Shown in pieces: positions 34,271 to 43,037 of a stretch of 64,000 nt of DNA (positions are counted from its first letter, which is position 1; every line of letters starts with the position of its first letter). The position numbers and the translations under genes are program-made. The stretch spans positions 2,046,001 to 2,110,000 of the forward strand of contig NZ_JAJHIZ010000003.1 of the NCBI RefSeq assembly GCF_021538615.1, in the 5' to 3' direction. The notes beneath the pieces were generated by a model. The model was given only the letters and a program-made list of their open reading frames with translations, had not been told where the DNA came from and made no database searches. This stretch comes from Niabella agricola (GTDB lineage Bacteria; Bacteroidota; Bacteroidia; Chitinophagales; Chitinophagaceae).

Positions 34271-35452
34271 ATGAATCAGCGGGAACTTTTTTTGCAGCAC
34301 GTAGGACAAACCTCCACAGCTCCGCTAGCGCTTGAGGTTGCCCGGGCAAAAGGCTGCAGTCTTTTTGATACCGATGGTAAAGAATACATCGACCTGATCG
34401 GCGGCATTAGCGTGGCCAATACCGGGCACGGACACCCGGAGGTGATTGCAGCTATTAAAAAACAGCTGGACGATTACCTGCATGTAATGGTTTACGGAGA
34501 AGTGGTTCAAAGCCCGCAGGTACGGTATGCCAAACTGCTGGCCGATCATTTACCAGATGAACTCAATTCGGTTTACTTTACCAATTCGGGCGCAGAGGCC
34601 GTGGAAGGTGCCATGAAGCTGGCTAAAAGATACACCGGACGCACCCGGATCATTGCGGCTAAAAATTCGTATCACGGTTCTACCCAGGGCGCATTGAGTA
34701 TTTTGGGCGATGAGTACTGGCGCAATGCCTACCGGCCATTGTTGCCTGACATCCTGCATGTCGATTATAATCATAGCAACTGGCTGCACCAGATCGATAC
34801 CCATACCGCCTGTGTGATCCTGGAAACCATACAGGCCGAAGGCGGCGTTATTGCGCCGGATAAAGCCTGGCTGCAGGCGGTGCGGAAAAGATGCACCGAA
34901 ACCGGCACGCTCCTGATACTGGACGAGATACAGGCCGGTTTTGGAAGAACGGGAAAATTATGGGGTTTTGAACATTTCGGGATCATCCCGGACATACTCT
35001 TACTGGGCAAGGCCCTGGGCGGGGGGATGCCATTGGGAGCCTTCATCAGCGACCGGAAGATCATGATGTCTCTGACGGAAAACCCGGTGCTGGGCCATAT
35101 CACCACTTTTGGAGGGCATCCTGTTTCCTGTACTGCAGGATATGCCGCGCTGCAGGTATTACTGAAAGAACAATTGACAGACACGGTGCATTACAAGGAA
35201 CTATTATTTCTTTCATTGCTAAAGCATCCTCAAATCAAACAGATCCGTTCATTTGGACTTTGGATGGCCATCTCCTTCGATTCATTTGAAACCAACAAAA
35301 AAGTGATTGACCGGTTGCTGGAAAAGGGCGTGTTTACCGATTGGTTTTTATTTGCAGCATCCAGCTTCCGCATTTGCCCGCCCTTAACCATCACAGAAGC
35401 AGAAATAAAAAAGGCGTGCAGCCTGATCAGTGAGGTTTTGGAAACCCTGTAA
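34271..35452 (+). CDS. Class III PLP-dependent aminotransferase (acetylornithine aminotransferase-like)
   Basis: 393 aa. Fold-type I motifs: FTNSGAEAVEGAMKLA (PLP phosphate binding), YHGSTQGA, LILDEIQAGFGRTGK with Asp218, and the Schiff-base lysine K247 in LLLGKALGGGMPLGAF. Length and the ETIQAEGG motif fit the acetylornithine/succinylornithine/4-aminobutyrate group. No arginine genes lie nearby, so the substrate (acetylornithine, GABA, lysine or other omega-amine) stays open. Overlap is absent but rpiA starts 43 bases downstream in the same direction, suggesting co-transcription. Confidence 0.88.
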   Translation: MNQRELFLQHVGQTSTAPLALEVARAKGCSLFDTDGKEYIDLIGGISVANTGHGHPEVIAAIKKQLDDYLHVMVYGEVVQSPQVRYAKLLADHLPDELNSVYFTNSGAEAVEGAMKLAKRYTGRTRIIAAKNSYHGSTQGALSILGDEYWRNAYRPLLPDILHVDYNHSNWLHQIDTHTACVILETIQAEGGVIAPDKAWLQAVRKRCTETGTLLILDEIQAGFGRTGKLWGFEHFGIIPDILLLGKALGGGMPLGAFISDRKIMMSLTENPVLGHITTFGGHPVSCTAGYAALQVLLKEQLTDTVHYKELLFLSLLKHPQIKQIRSFGLWMAISFDSFETNKKVIDRLLEKGVFTDWFLFAASSFRICPPLTITEAEIKKACSLISEVLETL

Positions 35453-35495
35453 GATTGAAACGCCTCAGGTATTGTACAAGCTTAAAACAGAAAAC

Positions 35496-36194
35496 ATGAG
35501 CGAAACGGAAAAAATCAATGCTGCGTTAAAAGCAGTTTCATTTGTGAAAACCGGGCAGATAGTAGGGTTGGGCACGGGATCCACTGCTTATTTCGCAATA
35601 AAGGAAATCGGAAAGATGGTGCAAGAGGGGCTGCAGATTCGGGCCATTCCCACTTCGGAAGCCACCCGGCAGCTGGCGGAGGAGTTGCAGATTCCTCTGG
35701 TTGATATCAATAATGTCCAGACCATCGATGTGACCATTGACGGAGCCGATGAATTTAACAGCCGTCTTCAGCTGATCAAGGGTGGTGGCGGCGCATTGCT
35801 GCGCGAAAAAATCGTGGCATCCATTACCAAAACACAGATCATCATTGCGGATGCATCCAAGCTGGTGGAAAAACTGGGCGCCTTTAAAGTGCCCATTGAG
35901 GTGATTCCCTTTGCCGCCAATGTTGTTATTCGAAAATTAAGCGCGCTGAACGGAGTGGCGACGCTTCGGGTAAAGAACGGAAGTACGTATATCACGGACC
36001 AGGAAAATTATATCCTGGATGTCAGCTTCGGGCTCATTGACGACCCAGCGTCCCTGGCAAAAGAACTGGATCATATCACCGGTATTGTAGAACACGGGTT
36101 GTTTATCAATCTGGCTGATTATGTCATTGTTGGAAAAGGCGACGGGACTGCGGTTATTAAGGCGGGGGAGGAACGTTCCGGGTTTAACGTTTAA
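35496..36194 (+). CDS. rpiA: Ribose-5-phosphate isomerase A
   Basis: 232 aa from ATG at 35496 (MSETEKINAALKAVSFVK); an upstream ATG in frame at 35430 overlaps the aminotransferase gene and adds residues unlike the family. Motifs: GLGTGSTAYFAI (phosphate binding), ATSEATRQLAEE-like PTSEATRQLAEEL, IDVTIDGADEFN and KGGGGALLREKIVA with the catalytic residues. Converts ribose 5-phosphate and ribulose 5-phosphate in the pentose phosphate pathway, alongside the transketolase at 11 kb. C-terminal end GDGTAVIKAGEERSGFNV is a little longer than usual. Confidence 0.95.
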   Translation: MSETEKINAALKAVSFVKTGQIVGLGTGSTAYFAIKEIGKMVQEGLQIRAIPTSEATRQLAEELQIPLVDINNVQTIDVTIDGADEFNSRLQLIKGGGGALLREKIVASITKTQIIIADASKLVEKLGAFKVPIEVIPFAANVVIRKLSALNGVATLRVKNGSTYITDQENYILDVSFGLIDDPASLAKELDHITGIVEHGLFINLADYVIVGKGDGTAVIKAGEERSGFNV

Positions 36195-36306
36195 CGGTGG
36201 GAGGCTGTTGGATACCAGATGTCAGACATTAGTGCCTATTGTCTATAGAATACCGATCGGCGGAGGTTTACGAAGCAGGAATGGCATCTTCATTTTCAAA
36301 TTCTCA
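36195..36306 (+). repeat. Copy of the modular intergenic repeat
   Basis: GGTTTAACGTTTAACGG begins in the rpiA end region (36181 on), then GATACCAGATG, GTCTATAGAATACCGATCGG, the GAAGCAGGAATGGC core and tail ATCTTCATTTTCAAATTCTC. Closely resembles 40610-40708. Its tail end lies 11 bases from the stop of the minus-strand DUF5686 gene, reading GAGAATTTGAAAATGAAGA in that gene's sense. Confidence 0.65.
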
Positions 36307-36316
36307 AACCGCCTTC

Positions 36317-38782
36317 CTACAAATTCAGCCGGATGCTTCCAAAAACACCAAACTTCTCCGTAGAACTCCGGAGTGCATCCTTGGGCAACAGTCTCCAGAT
36401 AAAGTCTACACGGAGAAAATGCAGGATATTATCAATCCCCGTTCCCACTTCAAGATAGGTTTTCCCATCGAGCGACTGAAAGGTATGCCCTTCTTTAAAA
36501 TTCAATGTCTTGTTGGCTTCCGATAAGGATCCCCAAAGTGCCTTAACGGTATAGAACTGTCGGAATTTTAATGCCGGTATCGCCTTAAAAATACCATTGC
36601 CAATATTATGTTCAAAATTAATTCCCAGAAACTGGTCATGAATGAACTCATAGCGGTTCATCATATTAAACGCATACTTATTATAATAATACAGCTCGTT
36701 ACCAGGTGCCACATTCAGGAAGGTATAGGGCAGCGTACCAAAGGTTTTGCCTCCATATGCCTGGTAAGAAATGATCCCGAAAGGTGGTGTTTTAATATTA
36801 TCAGAAATACTTCCCTGAACTTTCGTGTAATTATACCGGCCGCCTAATAACCCTGAAACGCCTTTTGAAACGGTAGCCTCCACAATGGGATAAGGACTAC
36901 CCAGACTGCTCCGGTAAAAATGCGATTCAATGAATTTTTCCTGGAAGGCATACCGCAACCGCAGGGAAATTTCCGTTGCCCTGAGCGGATGAGCTCCCGT
37001 GCCAAAGGAATCAGCCGGTACCAGGTTTTTTAAAGGTGCATAGGTCCGGGAATTGAGCCCTAGTAACGTGGAAAAGCCCCCGCGGGTTTCGTTAAAAAAC
37101 TCAAACTGCCATTTTTCAAGGCTAATGAATTTCAGCGGTATATTCGGTTTCCGTATGGCGAAGGCAAAAATATTGTCGGAAGTAATTTCTCCGAAGTATA
37201 CCTGTCCAAAATCCAGGTCTTTTTTATATCCCAGGTACCAATACTTGCGGGGATCCTTCTTCGGCAGGTAAAAAAGTTCCCCTTCTCCTTTTAATTTTTT
37301 GTCGCCAAAGCCATAAGCCAGGTAGGTGTGCCAGCGGAACTTTTTATTAAAGTGCTTGTTGCTGGCAATATCAAAGCGGGTGCGGAATCCTTCCCATGAA
37401 TTTCCGGTAAACCAGTTATATGCAGAGCCCAGTTCCACATTGCCGATATTGATATACCCGGTAGCCAGAAAGCCCACCTGCCGGGTTATTTTCCGGAAAG
37501 GAGCAGCATTTACAATGGTGTCCATCATTTTAATGATCCCCTGCTCTGTGTTCGAGAGTCCCTCGTGCCGGGCACTGTCCCAATAGAGCCGGTCTTTTTC
37601 GCCAGACCCCGTCTTCACAATGATCTCTTCCTGGATTTTATTCTGCAGCAGCCGGTTCCGCACTGCGGTATCGTTTACCAGCACATGTTGATAGGTACTG
37701 GTTTTGCGCCCGATCACTCCCGGCACCCGGTTGTTAAACGGTGAAAAATCCACGACCAGTTTATCTTTCGAAATAAACCAGGTGCTGTCGTTGATCTTTT
37801 TGTATTCCTGGATCAGGCTAAGCCGTTCCAGGAAATTGATGTCAGCTTTTTTGTCTAACCGCAGGTTCATTTTCTGAACGGCAAAGCTTCCGCCCTCCAC
37901 CCAGCAATCGCCCTCAAACGTATTCATACCCTGCCGCCGTGGTATAAACACAAGATGATAATATTTTATTCCGCCGATCCGCTGGGTATCGCTGACATTG
38001 TATTTATAGTAAAAATCACCATTACTGCTCACCGGGCTAATGAACTCTTTATTGAACACATTGATGAAATCATTGTAAATATTGATCACCTGGTCCATAC
38101 CGCCCAGGAACTTAACCATGCTTTCATTTTTAATGCCGTTGGTGTTCACGCCCTTGATCTCTTCCCGCCGGCGCAGCGGCCGTTTTTGAAAATAGTAGTC
38201 GGAAAGCGATTCTGTAAGATAGGTGGGCAATACTTTTACGCCTTCTGAACTGTCCAGGTTTTTTTTGATCAGTTCATTCATGGGCCGGAAGGGTTTGATA
38301 TTAGCGATCTTCTGGATGCTCCGGATATTTTTGAGATCCATTTCCATCTTGTTGTACAGCTCATAATAGAAATTGTCAAACCGCCGGAAACGATCATTTT
38401 CCGGTTTGTGCTTCACAATGTTCTTCCAAAGCCAGAGTCCCAGATCTATTTTAGCCTTTACCACCACCCCGTCGTCGTAGGTTTTGGGCTCCATGTAAAT
38501 GATGGTCTCTTTTTTAAATGCGCTCACCGGCATTAGCTGGGTTTCATAGCCAACATTAGAGATCTCCAGCGTATCCGAAGGCCACGGCACCGCCTCAAAA
38601 TGAAAGTTTCCTGCCGAATCGGCAATAAAGCCCGTATTGGTATTTTTGAACTGAAAAGAAACAAAGGGAACCAATTCTTCACTATGTTTATCTCTTACTA
38701 CACCGGAAATACCGTTTTGTGCCCATAGATTCACCTGCAGCAGTAGCATCCAGCACAATAAAACCGATCTCATCATTCGCAT
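36317..38782 (-). CDS. DUF5686 outer-membrane protein with carboxypeptidase-regulatory-like domain
   Basis: 821 aa with a signal peptide (MRMMRSVLLCWMLLLQVNLW). Residues about 22-100 form a CarboxypepD_reg-like beta domain (ISGVVRDKHSEELVPFVSF, DTLEISNVGYETQLMPVS). The remainder is the long DUF5686 region with repeated barrel-like strands (KFRWHTYLAYGFGDKKLKGE, GGRYNYTKVQGSIS) and a C-terminal GSIRLNL. This architecture is restricted to Bacteroidota as far as I know and lies in the outer membrane; no substrate is established. It is not paired with SusD, so it is not a TonB-dependent receptor of a PUL. Confidence 0.85.
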   Translation of the reverse strand: MRMMRSVLLCWMLLLQVNLWAQNGISGVVRDKHSEELVPFVSFQFKNTNTGFIADSAGNFHFEAVPWPSDTLEISNVGYETQLMPVSAFKKETIIYMEPKTYDDGVVVKAKIDLGLWLWKNIVKHKPENDRFRRFDNFYYELYNKMEMDLKNIRSIQKIANIKPFRPMNELIKKNLDSSEGVKVLPTYLTESLSDYYFQKRPLRRREEIKGVNTNGIKNESMVKFLGGMDQVINIYNDFINVFNKEFISPVSSNGDFYYKYNVSDTQRIGGIKYYHLVFIPRRQGMNTFEGDCWVEGGSFAVQKMNLRLDKKADINFLERLSLIQEYKKINDSTWFISKDKLVVDFSPFNNRVPGVIGRKTSTYQHVLVNDTAVRNRLLQNKIQEEIIVKTGSGEKDRLYWDSARHEGLSNTEQGIIKMMDTIVNAAPFRKITRQVGFLATGYINIGNVELGSAYNWFTGNSWEGFRTRFDIASNKHFNKKFRWHTYLAYGFGDKKLKGEGELFYLPKKDPRKYWYLGYKKDLDFGQVYFGEITSDNIFAFAIRKPNIPLKFISLEKWQFEFFNETRGGFSTLLGLNSRTYAPLKNLVPADSFGTGAHPLRATEISLRLRYAFQEKFIESHFYRSSLGSPYPIVEATVSKGVSGLLGGRYNYTKVQGSISDNIKTPPFGIISYQAYGGKTFGTLPYTFLNVAPGNELYYYNKYAFNMMNRYEFIHDQFLGINFEHNIGNGIFKAIPALKFRQFYTVKALWGSLSEANKTLNFKEGHTFQSLDGKTYLEVGTGIDNILHFLRVDFIWRLLPKDALRSSTEKFGVFGSIRLNL

Positions 38783-38955
38783 TCTGTCATGGGGTTTTCA
38801 ATACTTTCAGTTATGTCGTCCGTATATTTGCTCGTTCTAAAACGGCTATATCTCCCGGAAAGGCAATGCCGGCGTATATGCGGTGCATTATTTTCATTCC
38901 AATTGCAGAAAGGTCCGGAACATTTCATGGCCTAAAAGTAAAATAAAGATTTGTT

Positions 38956-39600
38956 ATGTTATCGATTCATCGTTTTGTCTTTAATCCCTTCCAGGAAAAC
39001 ACCTATATCCTTTACAACGAAACCGGGAAATGCATCATTATCGACCCGGGATTTTCCAACGAAACGGAGCGGAGCGAATTCCTCCGGTTTATTGACGAAA
39101 AAAAACTGCAACCGGTTTACCTGGTCAATACCCATTGTCATATTGACCACATCCTGGGCAACCAGTTTGTATACGACACCTGGAAATTGCCGCTTCATAT
39201 TCACAAAGGCGAGCAGGGAGTGTTGCAATCGGGGCCAAAAGTGGCTGAGATGTATGGGTTTTCCTTTGCGCCCTATACCGGAACCCTGGTATTTCTTGAT
39301 GTGACGGACACAATTTCCCTGGGCGATGATACAATGACACTGCTTTTTACGCCCGGTCATTCACCCGCCAGTCTGTCATTTTATAACAAGGAAAGCGGCA
39401 TCCTGGTCAGCGGCGATACACTGTTCAGCGGCAGCATCGGGCGTACCGATTTGCCCGGCGGAGACTTTGCCACCCTGGAACATTCCATCCGCACCCAACT
39501 CTATACCCTGCCCGATGCTACAAAGGTCTATTCGGGTCATGGGCCCGGCACCAGCATTGGGTATGAGAAAAAAAATAACCCCTTTATTCAGGAGTTATAG
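38956..39600 (+). CDS. MBL-fold hydrolase, glyoxalase II-like
   Basis: 214 aa. Metal site THCHIDHILGNQ (HxHxDH, about 58-69), TPGHSPASLSFY (His at about 136), LVSGDTLFSGSIGRTDLPGG (bridging Asp) and the final YSGHGPGTSIGYEK (His near 195). These match the small hydroxyacylglutathione-hydrolase-like proteins found across bacteria, which lack the C-terminal glutathione-binding domain of true glyoxalase II. Cytoplasmic. Diverges from the DUF5686 gene across 173 bases, where the plus strand has TATATTTG at 38823-38830 far upstream. Confidence 0.9.
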   Translation: MLSIHRFVFNPFQENTYILYNETGKCIIIDPGFSNETERSEFLRFIDEKKLQPVYLVNTHCHIDHILGNQFVYDTWKLPLHIHKGEQGVLQSGPKVAEMYGFSFAPYTGTLVFLDVTDTISLGDDTMTLLFTPGHSPASLSFYNKESGILVSGDTLFSGSIGRTDLPGGDFATLEHSIRTQLYTLPDATKVYSGHGPGTSIGYEKKNNPFIQEL

Positions 39601-39609
39601 TCCGGGAAA

Positions 39610-39780
39610 AAGGTTAACGTTTTAAAGTTTGGATTCGTTTGAGGCTTGATGTAAGACGCCAGATACCAGATGTTTATCGTCTAAGGTGTTGTCTGACGTC
39701 TACAGCATATCGATCGAAGTTCACAGAGCAGGAACAGGATCTTCATTCCACATTTTCATCCCGCCAAAGCGGGACAAATT
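39610..39780 (+). repeat. Copy of the modular intergenic repeat with terminal hairpin
   Basis: GGTTAACGTTTTAAAG leader, GAGGCTTGATGTAAGACGCC, AGATACCAGATG, GTCTGACGTCTACAGCATATCG, GATCGAAGTTCAC, GAGCAGGAACAGGATCTTCATT, then a perfect 6-bp hairpin TCCCGC-caaa-GCGGGA (39759-39774) and CAAATT. It ends at the base before the sigma gene's stop codon, so the hairpin is the first thing in that gene's 3' untranslated region. Confidence 0.65.
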
Positions 39781-40281
39781 CTAATACCTGCGGATCTGTT
39801 CCTTCAGCAGCTTGCGGGCAAAGTGAATGCGGCTTTTAATGGTTCCAAGGGGTTCTTTTAAATACTCGGCTATTTCCTGGTATTTATACCCTTCGAAATA
39901 CAGGCGGAACGGAACTTTAAATGTTTCCGGAAGTCCTTCAATAGCAGCATTGATCTCTTTTTCTCTCAGCGAGCTTTCTGCCGTGTTGACCACGGAAACC
40001 TGGCTCATATTGATCAGGTAATCTTCGGGGGTACTGTCTAAAATAGTCTTCCGTTTTACATTCCTGCGGTAATCATTGATAAAGATATTCCGCATAATGG
40101 TAAATAGCCAGGCCTTTATATTGGTTCCGGAATGGTACTTTTCAGAGTTTGCAAGCGCTTTATACAGTGTTTCCTGATAAAGATCATTCGCTGATTCTGA
40201 ATTCTTTGTAAGATTTACAGCAAAGGGTTTCAGAAAATCTGCATTGTCTACCAACAGTTCATTAAATTCTTTATTTGCCAT
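39781..40281 (-). CDS. ECF RNA polymerase sigma factor
   Basis: 166 aa. Region 2 is at about residues 12-80 (SESANDLYQETLYKALANSE, IKAWLFTIMRNIFINDYRRN) and region 4 at about 110-165 (INAAIEGLPETFKVPFRLYF, YQEIAEYLKEPLGTIKSRIH). The length is short and compact, with no extension. No anti-sigma gene adjoins it; it is flanked on both sides by repeat sequence. This type of stand-alone ECF factor, often close in sequence to EcfP/SigR-like stress factors, is common in the phylum. Target genes not readable. Confidence 0.9.
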   Translation of the reverse strand: MANKEFNELLVDNADFLKPFAVNLTKNSESANDLYQETLYKALANSEKYHSGTNIKAWLFTIMRNIFINDYRRNVKRKTILDSTPEDYLINMSQVSVVNTAESSLREKEINAAIEGLPETFKVPFRLYFEGYKYQEIAEYLKEPLGTIKSRIHFARKLLKEQIRRY

Positions 40282-40779
40282 AACCCGCCTTTTTGAAATT
40301 TGTCTAAATTAAAGCTTTACCCGGTAAGCGCAAAGCCGCTCGTCCAATTATAACAAAAAGTTTACCGTTTGAACAGGGCTGCCATTTTGCCGGTGGGAGG
40401 ATTTCAGGTTTAAGGTTCAAGGTTTCACGTTGGGTTCCGTCTGCTGGCGCGGGGCATTCAATTTCCGGATCTCATAATCTTTTACAGAAGTACGATTATC
40501 GAGTAGGAACGGCATCTTCATTCTTACACTCTGCATTTCCATCCTGCCAAAACGGGACAAATTCCCGTTCCTCACTGGTTATTTTACATTCCCGAAGGGG
40601 CGTATGCCTGATGGAAGACGTTGATACCAGATGGCTATAGTCTAACGTCTGTACAATACCGATCGGAGGAAGTTCACGGAGCAGGAACGGCTCTTCACTT
40701 TTACATTTAATATTTTTTATTCAATATTTTACATTTCCCCAAGGAGAACGATATCTGCGGCTCACCGGCGCCTTCATGG
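40282..40779 (+). repeat. 498-base gap made largely of two repeat copies
   Basis: Copy one spans about 40398-40564: GGTTTAAGGTTCAAGG leader, GCGCGGGGCATTCAATTTCC, GATCTCATAATC, core CGATTATCGAGTAGGAACGG, tail CATCTTCATTC, degenerate hairpin TCCTGCCAAAACGGGA. Copy two spans about 40610-40720: GATACCAGATG, TCTAACGTCTGTACAATACC, GATCGGAGGAAGTTCACGG, AGCAGGAACGGCTCTTCAC, TTTTACATTT. Copy one is closest to 12153-12345, copy two to 36195-36306, so they are two subtypes side by side. No gene here. Confidence 0.65.
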
Positions 40780-41520
40780 CTAAAGATGACGATTCTGAAT
40801 ACGGTCATTTGTAAGTAATTCCTGAAGTTTGGCAGGGATCTCCAGCGTTTTCAGCCGGGCCATATGTCCTTCATGGTGCAGATCGGTGCCTACGAATGTG
40901 TAAAAATCGTGGTCGAGGAGGTATTGGGCAATTTCCTGTACCCGCGCACCATATCCGCCTGTTACAGACAGCAGGTTTAGCTGAAACAGTATTCCGTTAT
41001 CCTTTATTTCGTGAAACAGGTCCCATTTTTTGTATAAATAAATATAGCGTTCCGGGTGTGCAAGTATCGGCTGGTATCCGGCCATCAGTACGTCAAATAA
41101 AATATTTTTCATTGACATTGACTGATGCATGGTAGAAAACTCCGTCAGCACCAGGTTGTCTTTAATGGTCAGCAGCCGCTCCTTTTTTTGCAGCAGCTCC
41201 TGCATATGATCATCCAGGAAATATTCTGCAGCCGCTTCAATTTCGACAGCAACCTGGTTTTCTTCCAACGCCTTCCGGAGCAGGTCCAGCCCTTTTTCAA
41301 TGCGCTCCGGTGTATTTTTATACAGATCCCAGAGTATATGCGGTGTAGTGATCAGTTTGGAGTAACCGAGTTCCTTAAAGCCCTGGATTAATGCCACAGA
41401 AGTTTCCAGGTCGGGTGAGCCGTCGTCAATTCCAGGAATTAAATGAGAATGCATATCGGTTCCTACCAAAGTATAATCCATTTTGTGCATCCTGTTTTTC
41501 CTCGAAAAAAGCCCGAACAT
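40780..41520 (-). CDS. CpsB/CapC-type protein-tyrosine phosphatase (PHP fold)
   Basis: 246 aa PHP-domain metalloenzyme. Metal ligands visible: TDMHSHLIPGIDDG (H24-x-H26), TTPHILW, NLVLTEFSTMH, ILAHPERYIYL and FVGTDLHHEGH. It dephosphorylates the tyrosine-rich tail of the Wzc-type kinase encoded at the other end of this locus (62.3-64 kb), controlling polymer length or export. It has a full -7 element 18 bases upstream. Last gene in the direction of transcription of the polysaccharide cluster. Confidence 0.88.
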   Translation of the reverse strand: MFGLFSRKNRMHKMDYTLVGTDMHSHLIPGIDDGSPDLETSVALIQGFKELGYSKLITTPHILWDLYKNTPERIEKGLDLLRKALEENQVAVEIEAAAEYFLDDHMQELLQKKERLLTIKDNLVLTEFSTMHQSMSMKNILFDVLMAGYQPILAHPERYIYLYKKWDLFHEIKDNGILFQLNLLSVTGGYGARVQEIAQYLLDHDFYTFVGTDLHHEGHMARLKTLEIPAKLQELLTNDRIQNRHL

Positions 41521-41537
41521 TTTTATGAAATTGTGCG

Positions 41538-41545
41538 CAAAGATA
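41538..41545 (-). promoter_or_regulatory. -7 element for the tyrosine phosphatase
   Basis: The minus strand reads TATCTTTG, a full TAnnTTTG match, giving a leader of about 12 bases to the ATG at 41520. The phosphatase can thus be expressed apart from the rest of the cluster. Confidence 0.5.
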
Positions 41546-41623
41546 GATTTTTATCCGGATCAGCGCCGCATTTCGGTAATGAACGTCAACAATACCGGAT
41601 ACTGCTTTTGCAGGATCAGAGGG

Positions 41624-42904
41624 TTACAAAAGCCGCGCGCCGCTTTGTTGTTGCCGAATGGCAAGTTCCCGCCGCTTATCGGAAAAGGCCGGCAGCCTGT
41701 TGCCATTGAGCTGTACATTCTTTTCCAATAAAGAATAATATAATGCCCGGAAGTCGGAAGCCAGCCTTTTTACACCAAATCGTTCCGAAACAAAATCAAC
41801 GCCGTTTTCTCCCATACGCTCCCTTAGCGCATCGTTTTCCACCAATGATAATAAATGATTAAAAAGCGGCTGCTTGTCATGTACTCCCGCTAAAAGTGCA
41901 GTGTCTCCTTCTTTCACAACATCCTTCACTCCTCCTACAGTTGTAGCAACGATCGGTTTACTGGCAGCCTGGGCCTCAATCAGGCTTACCGGCGTGCCTT
42001 CATTGAGCGAAGTGAGGCAAACAATATCCAAACCCGCATTCACCACATCCATATCAGATCTCCAGGAAGTGAAAACCAGCGGCCGGCCCTGTAACTCCTC
42101 ACCCTTGACGGAATACGGGATATTGAGTGTTCCTGCCTTGGCTTGAATATCCGGACAGGAAGTGCCGTCTCCGATAATAAATGCCCGGACTTTTTTTGTG
42201 GTTTTCTTCAGCACATAAGCCAACGCCTCCAGGAACAGGTCATGATTCTTTATCGGCACCAGCCTCCCTGTAATTCCCAGCGCGATCTCGTCGTCTGCAA
42301 TACCAAATTCCCTGCGAAAGGCCGTTCTTTTTGCTTCCCGGTCTTCCATAAACCGCTCCAGCTGAAAGCCCAGGGGCACCACCTCGAATTTACTTTCTTT
42401 AGCAATGCGGTACTGGTCTACCAGTTCTGTTTTTTGCTCCGGACTAATGGCGATCAATGTGGTACTTTTCTTTGCCAGGTAGCGTTCAATATTCAAAAAA
42501 ACCTGGGTCTTGGCCTTATTAAAATAGGAATGAAATACATGCCCATGATAGGTATGTACTACCACCGGCACTTTCATGTGGTACGCCGCAAGCCTGCCCA
42601 CCGCACCTGGCTTCGCCGCATGCGTATGTACAATATCCGGTTTAAAAGCCTTAATAATTTCGGTAATTTTATGGTATGCTTTATAATCTTTTAACGGATG
42701 AATGGAACGTCCCATTTCCGGAACCAATAAGGGCTTGACCCCCATTTCTTCAGCAAGGAATCCGGCGTCCTGCTCATGCGATTCTTTTTCGCCTACCACC
42801 AGCAGGGTTTCAAAATCAGGTTCCAGGAACTTGGTAAGATTCAATACATTATAAACCGGTCCTCCGGTAATCAGTCGGTTATGAATACGCAGTATCTTTG
42901 GCAT
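41624..42904 (-). CDS. Glycosyltransferase family 4
   Basis: 426 aa GT-B enzyme. The N-terminal acceptor domain has RIHNRLITGGPVYNVLNL and HTHAAKPGAVGRLAAYH; the C-terminal donor domain has LGITGRLVPIKNHDLFLEAL and VVCLTSLNEGTPVSLIEAQA-type IVCLTSLNEGTPVSLIEAQA with the conserved E-x7-E. Retaining transfer from a nucleotide sugar, cytoplasmic face. The end (SDKRRELAIRQQQSGARLL) is a charged extension. It lies 133 bases downstream of the UDP-xylose synthase gene, past a terminator. Confidence 0.9.
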   Translation of the reverse strand: MPKILRIHNRLITGGPVYNVLNLTKFLEPDFETLLVVGEKESHEQDAGFLAEEMGVKPLLVPEMGRSIHPLKDYKAYHKITEIIKAFKPDIVHTHAAKPGAVGRLAAYHMKVPVVVHTYHGHVFHSYFNKAKTQVFLNIERYLAKKSTTLIAISPEQKTELVDQYRIAKESKFEVVPLGFQLERFMEDREAKRTAFRREFGIADDEIALGITGRLVPIKNHDLFLEALAYVLKKTTKKVRAFIIGDGTSCPDIQAKAGTLNIPYSVKGEELQGRPLVFTSWRSDMDVVNAGLDIVCLTSLNEGTPVSLIEAQAASKPIVATTVGGVKDVVKEGDTALLAGVHDKQPLFNHLLSLVENDALRERMGENGVDFVSERFGVKRLASDFRALYYSLLEKNVQLNGNRLPAFSDKRRELAIRQQQSGARLL

Positions 42905-42956
42905 TTTTGCAAAAAGTTTAAGCCTGTGCAGAATAAAAAAACTTCAGTTTTCATCA

Positions 42957-42991
42957 TAAAAAACGCCCTGTCTTATTTGAATTAACAGGGC
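42957..42991 (-). terminator. Terminator of the UDP-glucuronate decarboxylase gene
   Basis: The minus strand reads GCCCTGT, 13-base loop, ACAGGGC, then G and TTTTTT. Stem 7 bp, 47 bases after the stop at 43038. It separates that gene from the next glycosyltransferase. Confidence 0.75.
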
Positions 42992-43037
42992 TTTACGTTA
43001 CAAAGTAACAAAGTTTTATGAAAAATCGATGAACAAA

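Noticed and set aside
38823..38830. TATATTTG as promoter of the glyoxalase II-like gene
   Set aside because: About 120 bases upstream with no -33 box in an AT-rich gap; chance match is likely.
40282..40779. CRISPR-like array
   Set aside because: The repeats are two long degenerate copies, not short identical repeats with regular spacers; no cas genes nearby.
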